DNA of 64,000 nt from Isoetes taiwanensis (GCA_021234155.1 JAJEKV010000037.1:1544171-1608170); one strand, 5' to 3'. Shown: positions 10,394 through 22,420, numbered from the stretch's first letter. Translations and numbers: made by a program. Notes: generated by a model not told the origin, from the letters alone.

Positions 10394-12032
10394 ATGGAAG
10401 AGGAAGCCCTACAAAATTTAAATAGGAAGACCACCCTACGAAGGAAAAGAAATGAAGCACGAGCTAGGATGTTTAAAAAAAGACGAGTTGCTTTAAGACC
10501 AACGGCCACGTCTTGGCTAGAAATTCAGTCATTGCAATGCCATTGGATAAAAGACACAGCTAGTCTCATAAAAAACATGCAAATTTGTGCAATTTGTGGC
10601 AAGACATCCTACAGCCAACCTTCTGATCATGCAGCCGAATTCCATTATCATGACAACCTACATCCTCCTCCATTTTGCTTGATTAACCCTTTTTTGTACA
10701 AGCACACTTCAGCTACAAATGCTAGATACTACAAATGTAGCAAGTGCAATCGTTCAAATGGCACCACATCTACAAGTCCAGCCTACTCTCCAATGTACAT
10801 AAGGCAAGTACTTACCTTGCCAATATTTTATACTCAGTTGCTATCGTTGATTTGATAGACATTTCCATAGTTGTGAAGAAGAAATTCAATTCTATAGCTA
10901 CTGGATCTAGTCAGCAAAGGAGCCTCCTTGACAATCCCCTTGTAAGTTGGGGTGACATAGACGACTGTCTCAACAATGACTCACACAATAAAACAGTTGC
11001 AAGTTTGCTGTGGTTCTTACTGAACAACAACATGTTAGTCAAGCAATTCCTAACATTGTCAAATCCAAGAACAGGACTTTGCATCTTACCAGCAAGTGTT
11101 GTTCAAAAAATAGCAGAACGATCAAAAAATGACCAAGCATATGCATCAATGCAACATATGAACATACGTGCCTACTCTATTTTGGAAGACATGTCGTCCT
11201 ATCAAACAACCCAACCATTTTCAGAGGGCGATGTTTATGAGCTCCCAAAGCTAGTACCAAGACAAACATCTACCACAAACAACTACCCAACCTACACAGA
11301 TGTTACTGGCCTTGTGATTAACAGAAGTATTATTGACAAAACTGCGCAAGAGGTGGCATTCACACTTGAATCATGTATATTCCCATTCCTCTTTCCCCAT
11401 GGAACAATGCAACAAGACAAAGACGACATCTTCCAACACCTAAAAACACGTATTAGTTGTCTCTTCTCCATTTTTACACTATACAAACCATACCTTCTCA
11501 TGATGTTTCAAGTTAGACAATCTGTCCTTCTCGCCAACTCCATAAACAACTGCTACTTGGACCGAGACATGCTAAAATACAAAAGAGAACACCCCACGTC
11601 CACAGATATTGAATGCATGCGCCATGTGATAAAATATAAAGTGCCCAAAACAATCCCCAATTCCCCATCATGGCACCGCAAGCATTTAAAAGACTTATTA
11701 ACAATGGTACAGTACTGGGGAATTCCAACATTGTTCTTGACTTTGACATCAGATGAGGTTTCCAATCACGAGATGGCCGTAAATTGATGAAATCGAAAAA
11801 TAGTCCAACAAATAAACCACACCTTCACGTGGATAGATTGTCCATGGAATGTGCCTTGTTATTCCATAGTAGGCTACAAATGTTCCTCAAATTATGCGTG
11901 TTAAAGAGTAATGGAATACTAGGAAATGTCATTCACCACGTCATACGATCACGAGGTGCAAAACAGACCTCCTTGCATGCACACATCATCCTTTGGCTTG
12001 ACAATGAAGACGTGAGACCGCATCACAAATGA
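10394..12032 (+). pseudogene. Helitron Rep region (copy 1), frameshifted
   Basis: N-terminal half of a Helitron Rep/helicase protein, which initiates rolling-circle-type transposition. From ATG 10394 there is a basic start (RRKRNEARARMFKKRR), then a zinc-binding pair CAICGK and CSKCNRS. After a frame change near 10800 comes the Helitron_like_N region: FPFLFPHG (about 11381), then SPSWHRKHLKDLL and GIPTLFLTLTSDEV (about 11665-11757). After another frame change comes the HUH-type motif LHAHIILWL (His-Ala-His at 11976-11984). A Tyr pair (YxxxY) was not found in the damaged stretch that follows. The family normally continues into a PIF1-type helicase, as it does here. The element is probably inactive, with several frame breaks. 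Confidence 0.8.
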
Positions 12033-13140
12033 AATTGTTGCTTACATTCCCAAGCCATCAAACGATCAATTTGAGAAAAAACTCCACAACTTAGTTGTCA
12101 CAAAACAAATCCATACTTGTAGGGACTCATGCTACCTAAATGGAAAAACGAGGCATTGCAAATACAGTTCCCATTTAAGCCACATGTTCTCCATAATGCC
12201 CAAATTGATGAAAAAGGTGAGAGATGGATATACTATCGCCTTAAAAAGAACATCAAAGAGTAGTCCCATATCACCCAACCTGTACTAATGTTGTGGGGCC
12301 CATATGAACCTTCTTCTCGAGAGTAACAAATGGCAATTAGTCATTTTATTTGTTAAAGTGCGCTATGAAAAGTGAACCCTATGGTCATTTAAACTTGAAT
12401 GCGATGACATAAAAAATTGGGGTTGCTGGTTTGGATGATACAAAGTGCAAGCTAATATCCGCCATGGTTCTCATCAAAACCAATATCAACCAATGAAGCG
12501 GCCACATGCTTACAAATCCCAACGATCCAAAGATCGAACCACAGTCACCTTCATAGACACATCCCCACCTTCAACAAGGCAACGTCTCATACGTTATGGG
12601 TTCAAGCCCTACACTCCATGCGATTGACTTGTACCGCAAAGACCAAGCTCTATGCAACACCTAACTTACAAGGAATTTTGGAAGAACTATTGTGTCCATC
12701 CTCCTAGCAGCAAGAAAGATCCTTATGCCATAGACAACTATGGAAACAAATATGGTTAACAAACCAAATGGTTAGATTCACCACCACCCAGTTCATCATA
12801 TGGAAGAATTACATTACAACATCCTACTTTCGAAATCCCGTTTGCACATGAGTCCTAACTAATCTCTCTGAGAACAACTGCGAGAATCATACATCCTTGA
12901 ATGTCAGACTCAGCGGTATTATGAATTGTGAAGAAGACATCATCAAGCACATTGGTTCCTACATTGAGTATCATCTACTGGAAGGCGAGGAGCAAATGCA
13001 AATGCTTCATGCAATATTAAGCAAGACACTCACTGCTGCGGCGAGACATCAACATCCTCACCAAACATAGAAAGTTACTTCAACAATAACACATTGTTAC
13101 ATGAACATCAACTCAATCACCCTCTAAAGGATGCACAAGC
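12033..13140 (+). pseudogene. Helitron central region, badly broken (copy 1)
   Basis: Short pieces in changing frames keep Helitron order. YKEFWKNYCVHPP (about 12670), KPNGW and then YNILLSKS-like and SLREQLRESYILEC-like pieces (about 12800-12905) correspond to the linker region before the helicase (typically ...NYYxxxLLLxxPFRxE...). No complete frame exceeds about 60 codons. Confidence 0.55.
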
Positions 13141-14411
13141 TGCAATCTTCGAAGAATTGAAGGGCAATCCACACGGTATTCCGCGTAGTCTCGGGAACAC
13201 ACAGTTGCGGAAAAACCTACCTCATTAAGAAATTGCGGCGGCATTACGAAGATCTTGGGTAAAGCGTGTCCTCATCAACGCAACAACCGGAATAGCTGCA
13301 TGCGGAATATCAAGAAGAGCAACTACTGTGCACAACCAATTCGCCATACCGGTGAAAAACCAATGGCCCTCAACTTTGTCGAGATCAGACATAAGGTATC
13401 AGCAAATAAATAGCTTTGACATCATCGTAATAGATGAAATGTCCATGATGACAAGTGTCACATTCAATATGGTTCGACGCCAAATATCAGAAGTATTGTC
13501 CTCTTCAATTGATGAAATACTTCTCACAAGAACAATACTCCTGTTTGGAGACCATGCACAACTTCCACCAATTTGCTACCACAAGAAAGATAAAGATGAA
13601 TGTTGCTCAGCATGCTTGCTATCCAATTCCATTCACTTTCAAAGAGCTCGTAAATACCACCTTCACCAATCCATAAGGCATTCATTGGACCCCTCTTATT
13701 CTACATTTCTCAATATCATTCGCACCAGAGAGCCAACAAATATAGAGCTAGTAAACAACCTAAAAAATAACATCATTGACAAGGCAGAAGCTCTGAAGTT
13801 GATTGATCAGAATACTACAGTATTATGCTCCCACAATGAGGACGTTCTCTTCTACAATAAGTTTGCAATCCGAAGCTGTTCTCGTTAAACCGCTAGTGCA
13901 AGTCCACATTGACACAAATGCCAAGGAAGAGGACGGTGTGGAACCATGGCTTTCAGAACATATTTTCCATGAAATCCCATATGTCGCAACGGGTTCTAAG
14001 GTCATTATCACATCAAACATAGACCTCCAATCCTCAATAGCAAATGGCACAAAAGCAATAGTGACATACATTGATATCGACGACAACAACCAAGTTCAAT
14101 CTATTGTATGCAGCATAAATGATTCTCTTCAATACGTCACAATTAAAAGGACAAAGATGGTTCACAAATACCATAACGGCAAGCATTTGTACAAAAGGAC
14201 ATTCCCATTAGCACTAGCATATGCAATGACTGGCCACAAGTCCCAAGGGTCAACAATAGATCACAAAGTGATTGTGGTTGTTAGAAAGGCATTTACACCA
14301 GGCCTGCTCTATGTGATGCTCTCAAGAGTTAGAACCTCACAACAATTGCATATAATTCGTCCAATCAAGCCTACAGATTTCAAGCCAAACAATGCTCTGC
14401 TTATGCATTAA
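13141..14411 (+). pseudogene. Helitron PIF1-type helicase region (copy 1)
   Basis: Superfamily 1 helicase domain. Walker A GTHSCGKT lies at 13194-13217, followed by a frame break near 13258 (GGGTAAAG). Then come LINATTGIAACGISRRATT, Walker B IIVIDEMSM (about 13421-13447) and motif III LLFGDHAQLPP (about 13540-13571). After a break near 13880 comes the C-terminal half: SKVIITSNIDLQSSIANGT, LALAYAMTGHKSQGSTI (about 14210-14260) and GLLYVMLSRVRTSQQLHI, ending at TAA 14409-14411. All conserved helicase motifs are recognisable, which is typical of a recently active but now damaged Helitron. The next gene begins only 81 bp downstream on the same strand. Confidence 0.85.
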
Positions 14412-14492
14412 ATGCAGGTACCAGCCTTAATAATATTTTAATCTCATAACAGAATGACAACACACCTTTATGACAGATTAATAACAAAGAGA

Positions 14493-16223
14493 ATGGCTCC
14501 AAAAAACAATTCAAATGCAAACGCTGGGAAAAGGAAGAATGAGGTGGAAATTACAGAGGTACTCAACCCATTGTGCAAATAAACTTGTGCTCTATATACT
14601 AACAAACTCTCTAACCCTACACTGCTAGTTGTGGGAGCATTACTTGCAAGAAATAGAGAAAGAAGATGATATCAAGAACGCATCGTCCAGTGCAACGAAA
14701 CACACTTTAACAAGTCAAGTAATGAGACATGTTAACCTATGTGGAATACCACCAGAAGACTATATACAAGGGTGGGACACAAAGCACGACATGATCGAAT
14801 TTAAAGAAACAGCAAGAACTTACAGAAACGACTTCCAACGGGACAACAATGAAGATCCTGCAGAAGGTAAACCTAAACAACTTGCTGGTTTATATCATCG
14901 TAACATTGAGCAGCATAAACCCAATAAATAGCTTCCAAGTTCTGTAAAAATGGTCGTCCCATTCTTGGAAAAAATGCTTCCAATAGATATCATATAGCCT
15001 TGATCAGAAGCATATCCATAGGTATCCATGCATAAACCCAATAAATAGCTTGCAAGTTCTGTAAAAATGATTGTCCCATTCTTGGAAAACATCCTTCCAA
15101 TAGATATCATATATCACTCAAGGCATGTCCTGACCAACAAACCTCAAACATCATCTTAATGAACAATTTCAAAAATCCATTGCATTCTAGTTCTCTTATG
15201 TCATCGGTTAAGCTCATTTCAATTTGATTTGTTATATGGTTCAGTTAGTCAATTATAAGACTAATGCATCTTCAAGCTAACCATTAGCTTTAAGTTTTCT
15301 CGCTAAAACTCTTCGTTTGTTAAAACCCAGGTTTCTTGAAGTATTTTCTAAAAGCAAACAATGTTGTCGCTGATTATGCAAAGTTAACGAAAACTGAAGG
15401 CAACGAGCTCCTCCAGAAAATATCTAACGGAATAAACTCATATCAAATGAGCATCCTACATTTTGGCTACAACGTCAGGATCCCAGCGTTACTTTGCTTG
15501 AAAAGGCCAGCTGCACAAAAACTGATGGAGAAAATGATGGGATCATGCAACCATGACCACAAAGAAAACAACCCCATGACAATTGAGAAGGTCACCCATA
15601 TATTGGATAGCAATCTGGAGTTAGAACTATACGGCAACATAGAATTTTTCCCAAAAGGAAGCATTCAACGTAATTGAAATCTCAGCTTAAAAGACAATTG
15701 ATACTCCAATGCAAAACAAGCTTGCTTTTAAATATACAATCTATATAGTGGCTAATTTACATTCATCATAAAAACACCTGGCATTTAACAATTAAATTAC
15801 CTTAGACGAACGTTCCATGTTCTAAGGTTAATAAAATATATTACATACATGACAAAACTAACTCATATTGAAACAGGTGCAAAACCATCAAAACAAGACA
15901 ATGCAATCAAAATATACAAGATAACCTGCATACGAAATAACAAAATGTACATTGGCCAATCCAAGCATCCAACAAAAAGATTCTTCCAACACCTAAAAAA
16001 ACCAAACATGAAAATGATTCATGACACAAATCTCTATCATCCAGCAATACAAAATTTCAAATTGGAAATACTCCATCAAACACAAGACAAAAAAGAGGCA
16101 AACAAACTAGAGAAAACTTACATCGCAAAATTAAACACAACAACGCATGGATACAACAACTTACAGAGCAACCCATCCAGTTCTAAGAAATACTGGTACT
16201 TAAAGCGTAGGGGAAAAATATGA
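14493..16223 (+). CDS. Spliced GIY-YIG nuclease-domain gene (copy 1)
   Basis: Four exons are inferred from GT-AG borders and frame continuity: 14493-14558, 14629-14866, 15331-15669 and 15877-16223. They sum to 990 nt, 329 residues plus stop. Intron phases are 0, 1 and 1, and the first and third introns have CTAAC/ACTAAC branch-like sites. The first about 210 residues are lysine/glutamate-rich and unrecognised (MAPKNNSNANAGKRKNEVEI; LWEHYLQEIEKEDD; YQMSILHFGYNVRIPALLCL). The C-terminal about 100 residues form a GIY-YIG domain: KIYKITC, MYIGQS, TKRFFQH (catalytic Arg), ANKLEKTYI (metal-binding Glu) and YNNLQSN (Asn). The family cuts DNA in mobile introns, some viruses, repair proteins and Penelope-like elements. 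It lies 81 bp after the Helitron helicase stop on the same strand, so it may be a Helitron accessory gene or a captured host/viral gene. Without the introns the domain alone reads as a 124-codon frame from 15849. Confidence 0.6.
14914..15110. repeat. 117-bp tandem duplication in an intron
   Basis: CATAAACCCAATAAATAGCT begins at 14914 and again at 15031. The second unit runs about 80 bp before diverging. It lies inside the second intron of the GIY-YIG gene and is also present in block copy 2 (about 42855-43050). Confidence 0.8.
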
Positions 16224-16860
16224 CATTCGATGTTTTACAAAATCAACAAGATCATAGGAGTTTCATTCTACTGCACGTGAGCTAATGCATTTTGTACTTG
16301 CCACTCTTTCAACAACGTACTGTTTCAAAGACGTATTATTCCTGCTTAATTCAAAAGTTTCCATATGTTTAAGTGAACATTGATACAAGCATCTTTTCAA
16401 ACATGTAATTTCTGTAAAAAGTAATCAAACGTGCTTTTGACTAGTTTTTTTTTTTTTTAACATTACATATAATGTTGCTTAAACAAAAAGACAACAAGAG
16501 TCTTTAATAGTTGACCAATGGCATAACATGTTGTGGCACCAAAATATTGATTCTTAGACATAGAGCCTTATTTATTTGTTCACTAAAATAATAATATATG
16601 GTAAGTGCACAGCTGATAGAACATGTGTGTATGCAGCTCCCAAGACCTTTTATGTGAACAATTGCTTTTATGAGCCGAAAGAACTTAATTGGCATGGGTC
16701 CCCAGGTATCAAATTTAATAGTAAGATATTTTCTTAACCTAAGATATACAATAAGACTACATGACAGCCTGGTAAGATTCTTTGACCGCAAAAACCCTAA
16801 GGAAGATTTTGTATCTTCACATTTACAGCAATAGGAAACCCTAAATGGGCTTTCATTCTG
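16224..16860. other. Intergenic 3' of the GIY-YIG gene
   Basis: AT-rich, with a T-tract at 16446-16459 preceded by CTAG (16441-16444). CTAG is compatible with a Helitron 3' end (CTRR), and AAAAG...CTTTT just upstream could form a weak stem, but neither is diagnostic. No coding signal is convincing, including the minus-strand frame at 16504-17037. Confidence 0.35.
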
Positions 16861-16966
16861 ACGGACGGGAGACCTCTCTAGTTCTGATGAAGAATGGCTG
16901 AATAGTGAGGCGCTCAACCGTGAGCTCTTGTTTTGCTCTTTGGCAGAGCATAGACATAAAGATACT

Positions 16967-17146
16967 ATGGATTCTCGCAGCTCCAGAGGAGGTTTTGGCC
17001 AGAAGCGGTCATACTTTAACAGGGATGAGAGGAACAATTACCAAAGAGGACCTAAACAGTATGGAAAGAGACGCCATGAGGATCCATATTCTGCACAGAA
17101 TGTCAACGATTCACAATACAATGAGGATGATCCGGATAACAACCAG
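16967..17146 (+). CDS. RG-rich first exon (partial gene, copy 1)
   Basis: A 60-codon exon starts ATG GAT TCT CGC and ends CAG followed by GTTCTA, a plausible donor. It encodes a hydrophilic segment: MDSRSSRGGFGQKRSYFNRD, then GPKQYGKRRHEDPYS and a polar acidic end YNEDDPDNNQ. The upstream 200 bp contains AAACCCTAA-type telo-box motifs (about 16790 and 16838), common in plant promoters and 5' leaders of translation/RNA-related genes. Arg/Gly/Tyr-rich starts like this occur in plant RNA-binding (for example KH-domain) proteins, but no downstream exon was recognised. It could be a captured first exon with promoter. Confidence 0.45.
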
Positions 17147-17149
17147 GTT

Positions 17150-18800
17150 CTACCTCTGCTTGCATTTCGCTAAAGATATTATAGATATCTTCTTTATAAT
17201 TCCTGATAGACAATAGGCTATGATTCTTTTTGTAATACATAATGTCAGGGATCTGCACAATTCTAACTAATACAACTAAGATAATGTAGCATAATGGCTT
17301 GCTAGATTGAACTGATTAAAAGTTCAGGGATATAATAAGACAAGCCACAGGATATTATGGTCTTAAGCATATAATATGTGCAAGGAATTTGGCCTTTTGC
17401 TATTCGGCTGTCCGTTGTCGGCTGTTAGGAATAGCTGAAGTATTAATACATCTCAGATCATACAGTAGCATATATAAATGAATAAGATAAGTACCCTTAA
17501 AGCTAGCTGCTACCTTATGTAACAATAAGGGCATAAATAGAAAAAGATATACCAAGCTGGATAATATATCTAACTAGGATAGGAAGAATAGGTTTGACAT
17601 GCAGATCCATTGCTGTTGCAGTAGTACAGTTATTACTTATATTGGATTTGTAAATTCCCTCATAACAGGAGGATGCTCTAGAGGAATTGATTTGACATAG
17701 GGGGTACGTAGGATTTGGAATTGAGATATCCTCTTTCTTTATCTGTCCTGCCTCTATTTCCAATGGATTACTGGCCTCATCGTAATTAAAATAAAGGTGA
17801 CTGGTACAAACTTTCACCAATTTTTAGGTGCCCTTTAAATGGAATTGACCCAGGTGGTGATGATGGGATGCCCTGTGCAGTACACATGTAATTGTTCTCC
17901 CTGCTTGGTGGTTACCAGACAAGTTTCTGGTGTCATAATATGAACTGAACAAGTGGCTAAAGGAGCAACAATGCACTGCCTAACTTTACAAGTGGGCATG
18001 CTTGTTAAACCGAGGAGGGCTATGATTTATCTCTGGCTGAGACCTACACATGGAAGATGGCTTCATCAGATTAGTATTCTTTAAGCTACCCAGGTCAATA
18101 CTCTTGACATTATACAAAGTAAGGTAAAGCTAAAAGAGTAACACATTGAAAGGATTTGAGCAGCCAAGTGGTTATGCAGTACTGTTTGTCATAGGATAAA
18201 TTGGAAAAGCAGATATAATGACGTTAAAGGTTTGAACAGCTGGTAGTTATATGGCAGTGGATAACATGACATAGAATAGACATTGTATTCAATTTTCAGA
18301 ACTAGTGCTGAACATAAGAGATTGGTTCTCACTTACTGTTACATCTATGAATAGGCTGATGCATTAAACTAACTCCAATATCCCTTATGCTATTTCTAAC
18401 ACAAGGGGCAGAAGGCACAATGGGTAATCAGCGATGAGCTGAAAATCCCAAAGTACCTTTTGGCCCTTGCCCTGGTACCGTTTTCACGCTAACTGGGTAT
18501 TGATTGGCTGCAGGTACGGGATTTTCTTCCCATTGTTACTTTTGCTCCGTGTGTTTATTTTGGCTTAAAGGAAGATGGAGGTCTTGAAGATTAACAAGCT
18601 GTTTCAATGACATTTAAGAACGACAGAAGCAATCACAATGGATTAGAAACTTTGGCAGTCACGGATTACCTGGTTTTTCAATGATTTATTTTTTCTTATT
18701 TCTATAATGCTTATTATAGATTGCTAGCATTTTTCCAAATATAGTTGGCAGTCTGGCTTTTAGTGCTATAAGATAACAGACGTATCCTTAGCCTTGACAT
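17150..18800. other. Intron-like or intergenic DNA, no exon recognised
   Basis: AT-rich, stop-dense on both strands. If the RG-rich exon is live, this could be its intron sequence: TTGCAG/GTxx-like borders occur (for example near 18510 and 18925), but no exon with a recognisable domain was found. Confidence 0.35.
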
Positions 18801-18999
18801 TATCATGTTTACATATTAGCATAGTTGTTTATGGTGAAGGGCGATTAGCCGGATAAGTTCTTTGTTTACCTGCCGAATACATGACAACCATGTCTAATGC
18901 TTGTTTGTGTATTGTTTGGTGCAGGTAACCGAGCTTATCCTTCCATATGATGCTGTGTGATGCTGTGGTTTACAACATATTAACTCAGTTTTCTTAAAA

Positions 19000-19177
19000 G
19001 ATATTTTGGTGACATCTACAAGCTTTTATTCTGTTGTAGCTTAACATGAACACATGTTTATGAATGAATACTCTACATATTCTGTTTTGATATTTTGGTA
19101 ACATCTTCAAGCTTTTATTCCGCTGTAGCTTAACATGAACACATGTTTATGAATGAATATTCTACATATTCTGTTTT
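19000..19177 (+). repeat. 89-bp tandem repeat, two units
   Basis: GATATTTTGGTGACATCT starts at 19000 and GATATTTTGGTAACATCT at 19089, each continuing through AACATGAACACATG to CTACATATTCTGTTTT. It lies inside the inverted repeat arm and is mirrored at about 25090-25270. Confidence 0.85.
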
Positions 19178-19331
19178 GATGTCATAATACTATGTTTTGG
19201 TCCATATATTTCTCTGTTTTCTTTATTTGATAATATTATGGTTAGCAGAATTATTGTTGTAAGTCTTTTTGCTCCTGAACTTGTTTTTTCATATACATAG
19301 TTAAGTTTACATGTCCTGCACAAGTTTTTTT

Positions 19332-19565
19332 CGTCACCTTTTCGGCCATTACTCCTTCATATGGGTGAACCACAGCCAAATCGGAAACTAGACTCCGAGC
19401 CGGTTCCAATGAGGTAAAGGTCGCCGCAATCCGACCTCTGGTTGCCGAGATATGTCCAACTGAAGTTTCGGTTCTATTTATAGATCTCTCTGCGACTTTA
19501 GCCTTTTTTTTAGCAAGCAGTTGCCTTTTTTCCCAAAATATCTCCTTGCCTTTAATTAGATTATA
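19332..19565 (-). mobile_element. LTR fragment, inverted (copy 1)
   Basis: Read on the minus strand this matches the first part of the LTR at 32715 (TAATCTAATTAAAGGCAAGG ... CTATAAATAGAACCGAAAC ... GGCCGAAAAGGTGACGA), including the TATA-like CTATAAATAG. It is truncated at both ends and forms the inner end of the left inverted-repeat arm. Confidence 0.8.
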
Positions 19566-19570
19566 GTCCA

Positions 19571-20596
19571 GAAATTGAAGGAGCTGGTTCTGATGCTTGG
19601 TGAATCTTATTTAGCTCTTGGAGATGCTTATAAAGAAGAGTGCCAGCATGTTCTGTATATGGCGCCATGTCTCAGTACAAGGAATATAAGATAGATACAT
19701 CTGAGAGAGTTGGGAAGCATAACAAAGGTAAAATATTGGCAACAATCACAGGAGATGAAGCCAGAGATGATAAACACAACAGTTTATGTGACCCTAGCTT
19801 GAAGAATAATGTGTTGACTGCAAATTCGGTCAAAGTTGCATCTAAGACAAGAATGTCAAGATGCTCACAGTAATCATGCCAGATGTGAAGATTTGAAGAT
19901 ACCACAGGAGATAGTCAAGGAGGTAAGGCGTTTGAAAAAAAAATGGCACATAAACTCTCATGTAACTTATGCAGCTTAAGTGATTGTAGCTGCGAAACTG
20001 ACAGGGCAAGTAGTGGGCATAGCGCAAGTAGTAGCAACAACATGTATTATGGCACCGAAGGCCAAAAGCATAACCGCAAGTATAACAAGAAATTGGCAGT
20101 AAGAAATAGTGAAGTTGCACCTGAGGTTCATGTGGCTGAGGAATCAACAATTTGCCAGCTAGCAGGCAAATTATACATTCATCCTTCCGATGCCTGCACA
20201 CCCCAAAGTCATGGGGCTTCAAGAGAAAGCTGCCAAAAAGATCCATTTGACAATACATATGACAACGATTTCTCTTCATATTTAACCAAGGCAACAAATG
20301 CAGACTTTGACACTAGTTTGTCATGTGCAGTAGATTGCTATGGTAATTTCATTGCTGCATTGGGTTGTGAAAATGAGGGTTCCAGGGATATTCAATCTGC
20401 TATTAGAAAGAAGTGATGGGCTTGTAATGAGTTAGGCAGGAGACATCTTGCTATGGGAGACATAAAACTTGCAGAAGCAACCTTCAAAATAGCAATTAGG
20501 TTTTTCAGGAAAGTTCAAGATCACACAAATATTGTACTTGTTAATTGCAATTTGGGCCATGGATATAGGGCAGTTGCAGAAAGCAATTATTTGTAA
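19571..20596 (+). pseudogene. EDRF1-like gene fragment (copy 1)
   Basis: Plus-strand pieces resemble the eukaryotic EDRF1 (erythroid differentiation-related factor 1) family, which plants also carry as a conserved TPR-containing protein of unclear role. 19571-19640 gives KLKELVLMLGESYLALGDAY. 19943-20416 is a polar, poorly conserved linker (SCNLCSLSDCSCETDRASS). 20417-20593 gives WACNELGRRHLAMGDIKLAE and DHTNIVLVNCNLGHGYRAVA, the most diagnostic stretch. An in-frame TGA at 20414-20416 just before WACNELG is also present in block copy 2, so it is probably a real lesion. The fragment abuts the left inverted-repeat arm, suggesting capture or rearrangement. Confidence 0.55.
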
Positions 20597-20599
20597 AGT

Positions 20600-22420
20600 A
20601 ACTTTTCAAAGTCAGGTTTGGCACCAAGGTCTTGCAGCTACAGTTTTGAATTATCTCTCTTTATCTCAGACATGGATATGATGGTAGTTTGGCCCAGAAA
20701 CAACAATTTGCTTATGTATACCAATGCAAGAACAACTTTTAAACCTGAAGATCATACACTTCAAACCACACAAAGGGAACATTGCTCCGCTCCCAGTCCC
20801 AAATTGACCGAGCCCAGTTTAGGATGAAGTTCTATTGTGTAGATATCATTGTGGCCATTCCTAGTTTTTGCTGGGCGTGCAATTTAGATGAACATATTGG
20901 AGAGGATAGGGGTATGGTATAGCATAGCAAATAGAATGATGTTTAAACATCATCTGTTTGAGCCTTTACTGCCAGCTGCAATATCATTAAGCAAAACTGC
21001 CCGTTCAATGCAAGATCAAAATGTATTATTTAATTTGTGTGATATAGTTTTTGTTGGGCGTGAACGCTAAAACGAAACAATATAAATGTGCATAATATAG
21101 AATTATGTTATTAACCAGAGATTAGATACATGGCAAGGGCTGATAGATCTCTATTCCAGAGTCAGTAAATGTGCTGGCAGCTCACCACTATCTGATGAGA
21201 ATAATGGATCATCATATGTACATTATGGCCATCACAGTTGGTTTGTTTGATGCTCAGATGTCAATTCAGATATTGGCAATTCAGATTATGTCTGAAATTA
21301 CTATCCCCAACAAATACCATTTTTACAACAAATCCATATCAAAGTTTACCTTTTGAAAAGATGTTTCAACAATGGAAATGCTTCAAGCTTAGAGCTCAAC
21401 CTACACCAGACAGATTGAACAATGTTTTAGCAAAGGTATTTACAAGCTAGTTTTTTATCCCTTTTGCAGAATCTCAATGGATCAAAAAGTACTTAGGTTA
21501 TAAAATATATCGCCTTAAGGTAATATTCCATGCAAATTCTGCTTACTTCACGTTTCATTTAATGCAGAAACATCAGATTTTCTATGCCAAATGCCAATCC
21601 TAAACATATAGTTATCGCTGGTAAAATCCATCTATTTTGCTAAATATGGAGTCTTCTGCATTATTCGTTTCCTGAGAATTTTCAAAATGTTCTAGGCGAT
21701 TATTTGAAACCGCATGTCTTCATGCGTTCAAAGGTGCTATGTTTTGGGTCTTGCTTAGAGCTACTATTTCCAATCTGATTTGAATTGTCCAAATCAGAGA
21801 AGCATGATAGGAGAGGAAAGTGCAAAGATGTGTAACAAGAGATTTAAGTGAAAACAAATTTATAATTTGTCTCATTAATTTTGTTCGAATGAACTTAAAC
21901 TTAGACGATTAGTGCATCCATTAAGGTGAAAGATAGGCAGATGCTTTTAGGCTCCAAATGCTTCACCACCATACTAATTTTCGGGATGTGTGAAACAGCA
22001 AAGGGAATGCTTAAATGGTTAAGTAAATTTGGTCGGCCTGCAATATGTTCAATCACCGCATCAAGGAGACACGTAACATACGAAATGATGGTCAAATGTT
22101 AAATATCATAAAGATACCACCATACCTGAATCGTTATCGGTATTCACTCTGCAACCCGAGTTCCTGTTTTTAGAAGGTATCGCGTTCCTCTGCAACCACA
22201 AAAGAGGTTTTAGAAGCCCTCAAAGCAACCACAAGCATGATATTCAAAGGCACAACGATTTTAACCAAGTAAAGATCATTCAAGAAACATGGATGCACAT
22301 GCATGAACTTCAATTAAAAAAAAGGGAAGCTAAAGTATCAATTCTGCTAAGAGCATGCATGACAAACAGAGTTAATCCGGCAAGTTTTCTGTGCTATGGG
22401 TTATGACTAGCCTAATGCAA
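20600..22420. other. Decayed continuation and intergenic DNA
   Basis: Short plus-strand pieces such as YSRVSKCAGSSPLSDENNGS (about 21151-21210) may be further decayed exons of the EDRF1-like gene, but no family motif is clear. 21420-22420 shows no coding signal. Confidence 0.35.

Larger units (their letters stand above)
18801..19565 (+). repeat. Inverted repeat, left arm (copy 1)
   Basis: This 765-bp segment is the reverse complement of about 24707-25485. Matching landmarks are TATCATGTTTACATATTAGC, GCTTATCCTTCCATATGATG, the 89-bp double repeat and the LTR fragment ending at TTAATTAGATTATA. About 5.1 kb lies between the arms, holding the EDRF1-like fragment, the PPR pseudogene and the carrier exon. 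The arrangement is repeated in block copy 2 (46772-47541 and 52691-53474). Confidence 0.85.

Noticed and set aside
16441-16444. CTAG before a T-run as the Helitron 3' end
   Set aside because: CTAG is common, the upstream stem is weak, and no second independent copy with different flank is available to set the border.
16504-17037. 177-codon minus-strand frame
   Set aside because: It is antisense to a plant-like leader and RG-rich exon, has no recognisable domain, and is broken in block copy 2.
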